The position numbers were made by a program, and so were the translations under genes. The notes under the pieces are model-generated. The model saw only the letters and a program-made list of their open reading frames with translations, ran no database searches and had not been told where the DNA came from. DNA of 64,000 nt from Ignavibacteriota bacterium (GTDB lineage Bacteria; Bacteroidota; Ignavibacteria; Ignavibacteriales; Ignavibacteriaceae): contig CP053446.1 in NCBI GenBank assembly GCA_013285405.1, positions 1,525,985 to 1,589,984 of the forward strand, given 5' to 3'. Numbering within the stretch: the first letter of the stretch is position 1; every line of letters starts with the position of its first letter. Below are positions 62,831 through 64,000 of the stretch, piece by piece.

Positions 62831-63391
62831 ATGGAAAGTTTTAATTTCATCTTTCGGTATAAATTGAAAACTATACTGGCTAAAGTAGTGTTGGTTTCTT
62901 TTGTTTACAGCACTTTTGGATTTTTAGCCGTTCATCCGATTCTTTCTACTTACTATAAATACCTGGGGATCGAGGAAGCAAATAATCCATCAAACGAGGA
63001 ATTGGTTGAACTTTTAATTTTTAATAAGAAAAAAATTATTTCGGGAGAATTAAATTTCAGATGGATTCATTCCCGTGAGTTTAAATACAATGGGGATATG
63101 TATGATATCGTTATAAAAGAAGAGACCGAAAAAGAATTGATAGTTTTAGTAATAAATGATACAAAAGAAGAAAAGCTGGAAGAAGAATTTGAAAAAAGAA
63201 TTCATAAAAATTCTACCGAAAACAAACATCTGCCGCCAGTAATAAAACACAGTTTATCAATTTCAGAAGCGGTTCAATCAATTCGAGTCGGTTTCACACT
63301 TGAATATCAGTCATCATTTGACTGTCAGATAAACAATTTATACAAATCTATTTATTTCGATACACCTTCACCGCCGCCGCGACTCGTTTAG
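62831..63391 (+). CDS. Small membrane-anchored protein upstream of a TonB receptor (copy C)
   Basis: The 186-residue protein starts with a membrane helix (LKTILAKVVLVSFVYSTFGFLAVHPIL), followed by EELVELLIFNKKKI and RWIHSREFKYNGDMYDIVIK, the same core as copy A. The 35 bases at 63068-63102 differ from copy A (53018-53052) by one base only. The C-terminus TPSPPPRLV keeps the PPP-R/K end. It lies 47 bases before receptor 4 and 6 bases after the Asp-box gene. I recognise no known family. It is probably functional and part of the same kind of receptor pair. Confidence 0.8.
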   Translation: MESFNFIFRYKLKTILAKVVLVSFVYSTFGFLAVHPILSTYYKYLGIEEANNPSNEELVELLIFNKKKIISGELNFRWIHSREFKYNGDMYDIVIKEETEKELIVLVINDTKEEKLEEEFEKRIHKNSTENKHLPPVIKHSLSISEAVQSIRVGFTLEYQSSFDCQINNLYKSIYFDTPSPPPRLV

Positions 63392-63438
63392 TTCAATCGT
63401 ATTTAAAAATTAATTAAACGAATAATGAAAGGTGAAAT

Positions 63439-64000
63439 ATGTTTCAACCAAAACACTTTTTTTATTCAATTATTCTTCTTTCTTTTTTGAGCGGCAGTTT
63501 TTTGCTGTTTGCACAGCAGACGGATGTTGTGAGTGATTCAACAAATGCAAAGGTTGATTCACTTACTTATTCAACAGACGATGTTGTGGTTACTGCTACT
63601 CGTGTAGAAAAGAAAATAATTGATATCCCGTATCCGGTAATCAGGTTAAAGAATACTCAGTACAAGTTTTCCAAGAAAGTATCAGTAGATGATGTTCTGG
63701 AAAATGTTCCGGGCTTGTTTCTTCAGTCACGGTATGGGAATCATGATGTCAGAATTGCTATAAGAGGATTCGGCAGCAGGTCAAATACCGGAATAAGAGG
63801 CGTGAGAATTCTGCTCGATGGAATACCGGAATCAGAACCCGATGGTCAGACAAGAATAGAAGCCATCGATTTCAACTCAATAGGAAGCATTGAACTTGTT
63901 AAAGGAAATTCTTCCTCTCTTTACACAAACGCACCAGGCGGTGTAATAAATTTCATAAACGATATTTATTTTCCATATTCATTCGTTACACAATTCAATG
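63439..64000 (+). CDS. TonB-dependent receptor (4), partial (C-terminus outside window)
   Basis: The ATG at the start is followed by a signal peptide (FYSIILLSFLSGSFLLFAQQ). The plug then begins TDDVVVTATRVEKKIIDIPYPVIRL and continues VPGLFLQSRYGNHDVRIAIRGFGSRSNTGIRGVRILLDGIPESEPDGQT. Only 187 codons lie in the window, without a stop, and the barrel would follow. It is a paralogue of receptors 1 and 3 (GIRGVRILxDGIPES). It is the receptor partner of small copy C just upstream. Signal peptide, TonB-box-like DDVVVTATR and plug motifs make the call firm. Confidence 0.92.
   Translation, partial: MFQPKHFFYSIILLSFLSGSFLLFAQQTDVVSDSTNAKVDSLTYSTDDVVVTATRVEKKIIDIPYPVIRLKNTQYKFSKKVSVDDVLENVPGLFLQSRYGNHDVRIAIRGFGSRSNTGIRGVRILLDGIPESEPDGQTRIEAIDFNSIGSIELVKGNSSSLYTNAPGGVINFINDIYFPYSFVTQFN

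Overview
The window looks like chromosomal DNA from an AT-rich, Gram-negative bacterium of the Bacteroidota/Ignavibacteria kind. The evidence is two proteins ending in a type IX secretion (T9SS) sorting domain with the NYPNPFNP signature, four TonB-dependent outer-membrane receptors, many secreted proteins or lipoproteins, a DUF2723 membrane protein, and often weak or absent Shine-Dalgarno sequences. The lineage is inferred from gene families; no rRNA or tRNA gene was recognised.

Layout. 1-4.9 kb is an accessory patch: the start of an OLD-like ATPase, a small NTF2-like protein overlapping a broken BKACE gene, HicAB (hicA frameshifted) and VapBC-like toxin-antitoxin pairs, a 20-bp intergenic repeat in three copies, and a di-haem cytochrome c. 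5.2-9.4 kb is a heat-shock block (hsp20, dnaJ-like, clpB). 9.7-17.1 kb is a housekeeping run mnmE-mnmG-rsmG-mfd with two parS-like ParB sites between mnmE and mnmG. 17.2-24.3 kb holds a Fic protein followed by a phased array of TGCACA/TGTGCA half-sites, then yajQ and a probable integration hotspot. There the 3' end of yajQ recurs twice downstream, each time after an inserted module (a DUF6794-like gene; a Phd/ParE-type toxin-antitoxin pair), followed by a cassette-like three-gene block.

24.6-33.8 kb mixes envelope and stress enzymes (L,D-transpeptidase, MsrB, CAP-domain lipoprotein, S9 peptidase, pirin, DinB-like protein) with MITE-like and REP-like inverted repeats. 34.1-40.4 kb is a tight series of small VOC, RibD/DHFR-like and SRPBCC proteins with a MATE exporter, an NTF2-like protein, a DNA glycosylase and an HxlR regulator. 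40.8-46.6 kb has a DUF2723 protein split by a one-base change in an A7 tract, a family 9 glycosyltransferase, a CoA-binding protein and an RlmI-like methyltransferase. 46.7-51.8 kb encodes three secreted proteins, one with a palindromic repeat inserted in frame.

52-64 kb is the most unusual part: four TonB-dependent receptors and three copies of a small membrane-anchored protein I cannot assign. Each small gene lies directly upstream of a receptor. The copies share an (E)F-K/R-x-x-G-x-MYD-I/V-V core and a proline-rich C-terminus ending PPPK or PPPR. This repeated pair, with an Asp-box T9SS protein in the same cluster, is the best candidate for an undescribed system.
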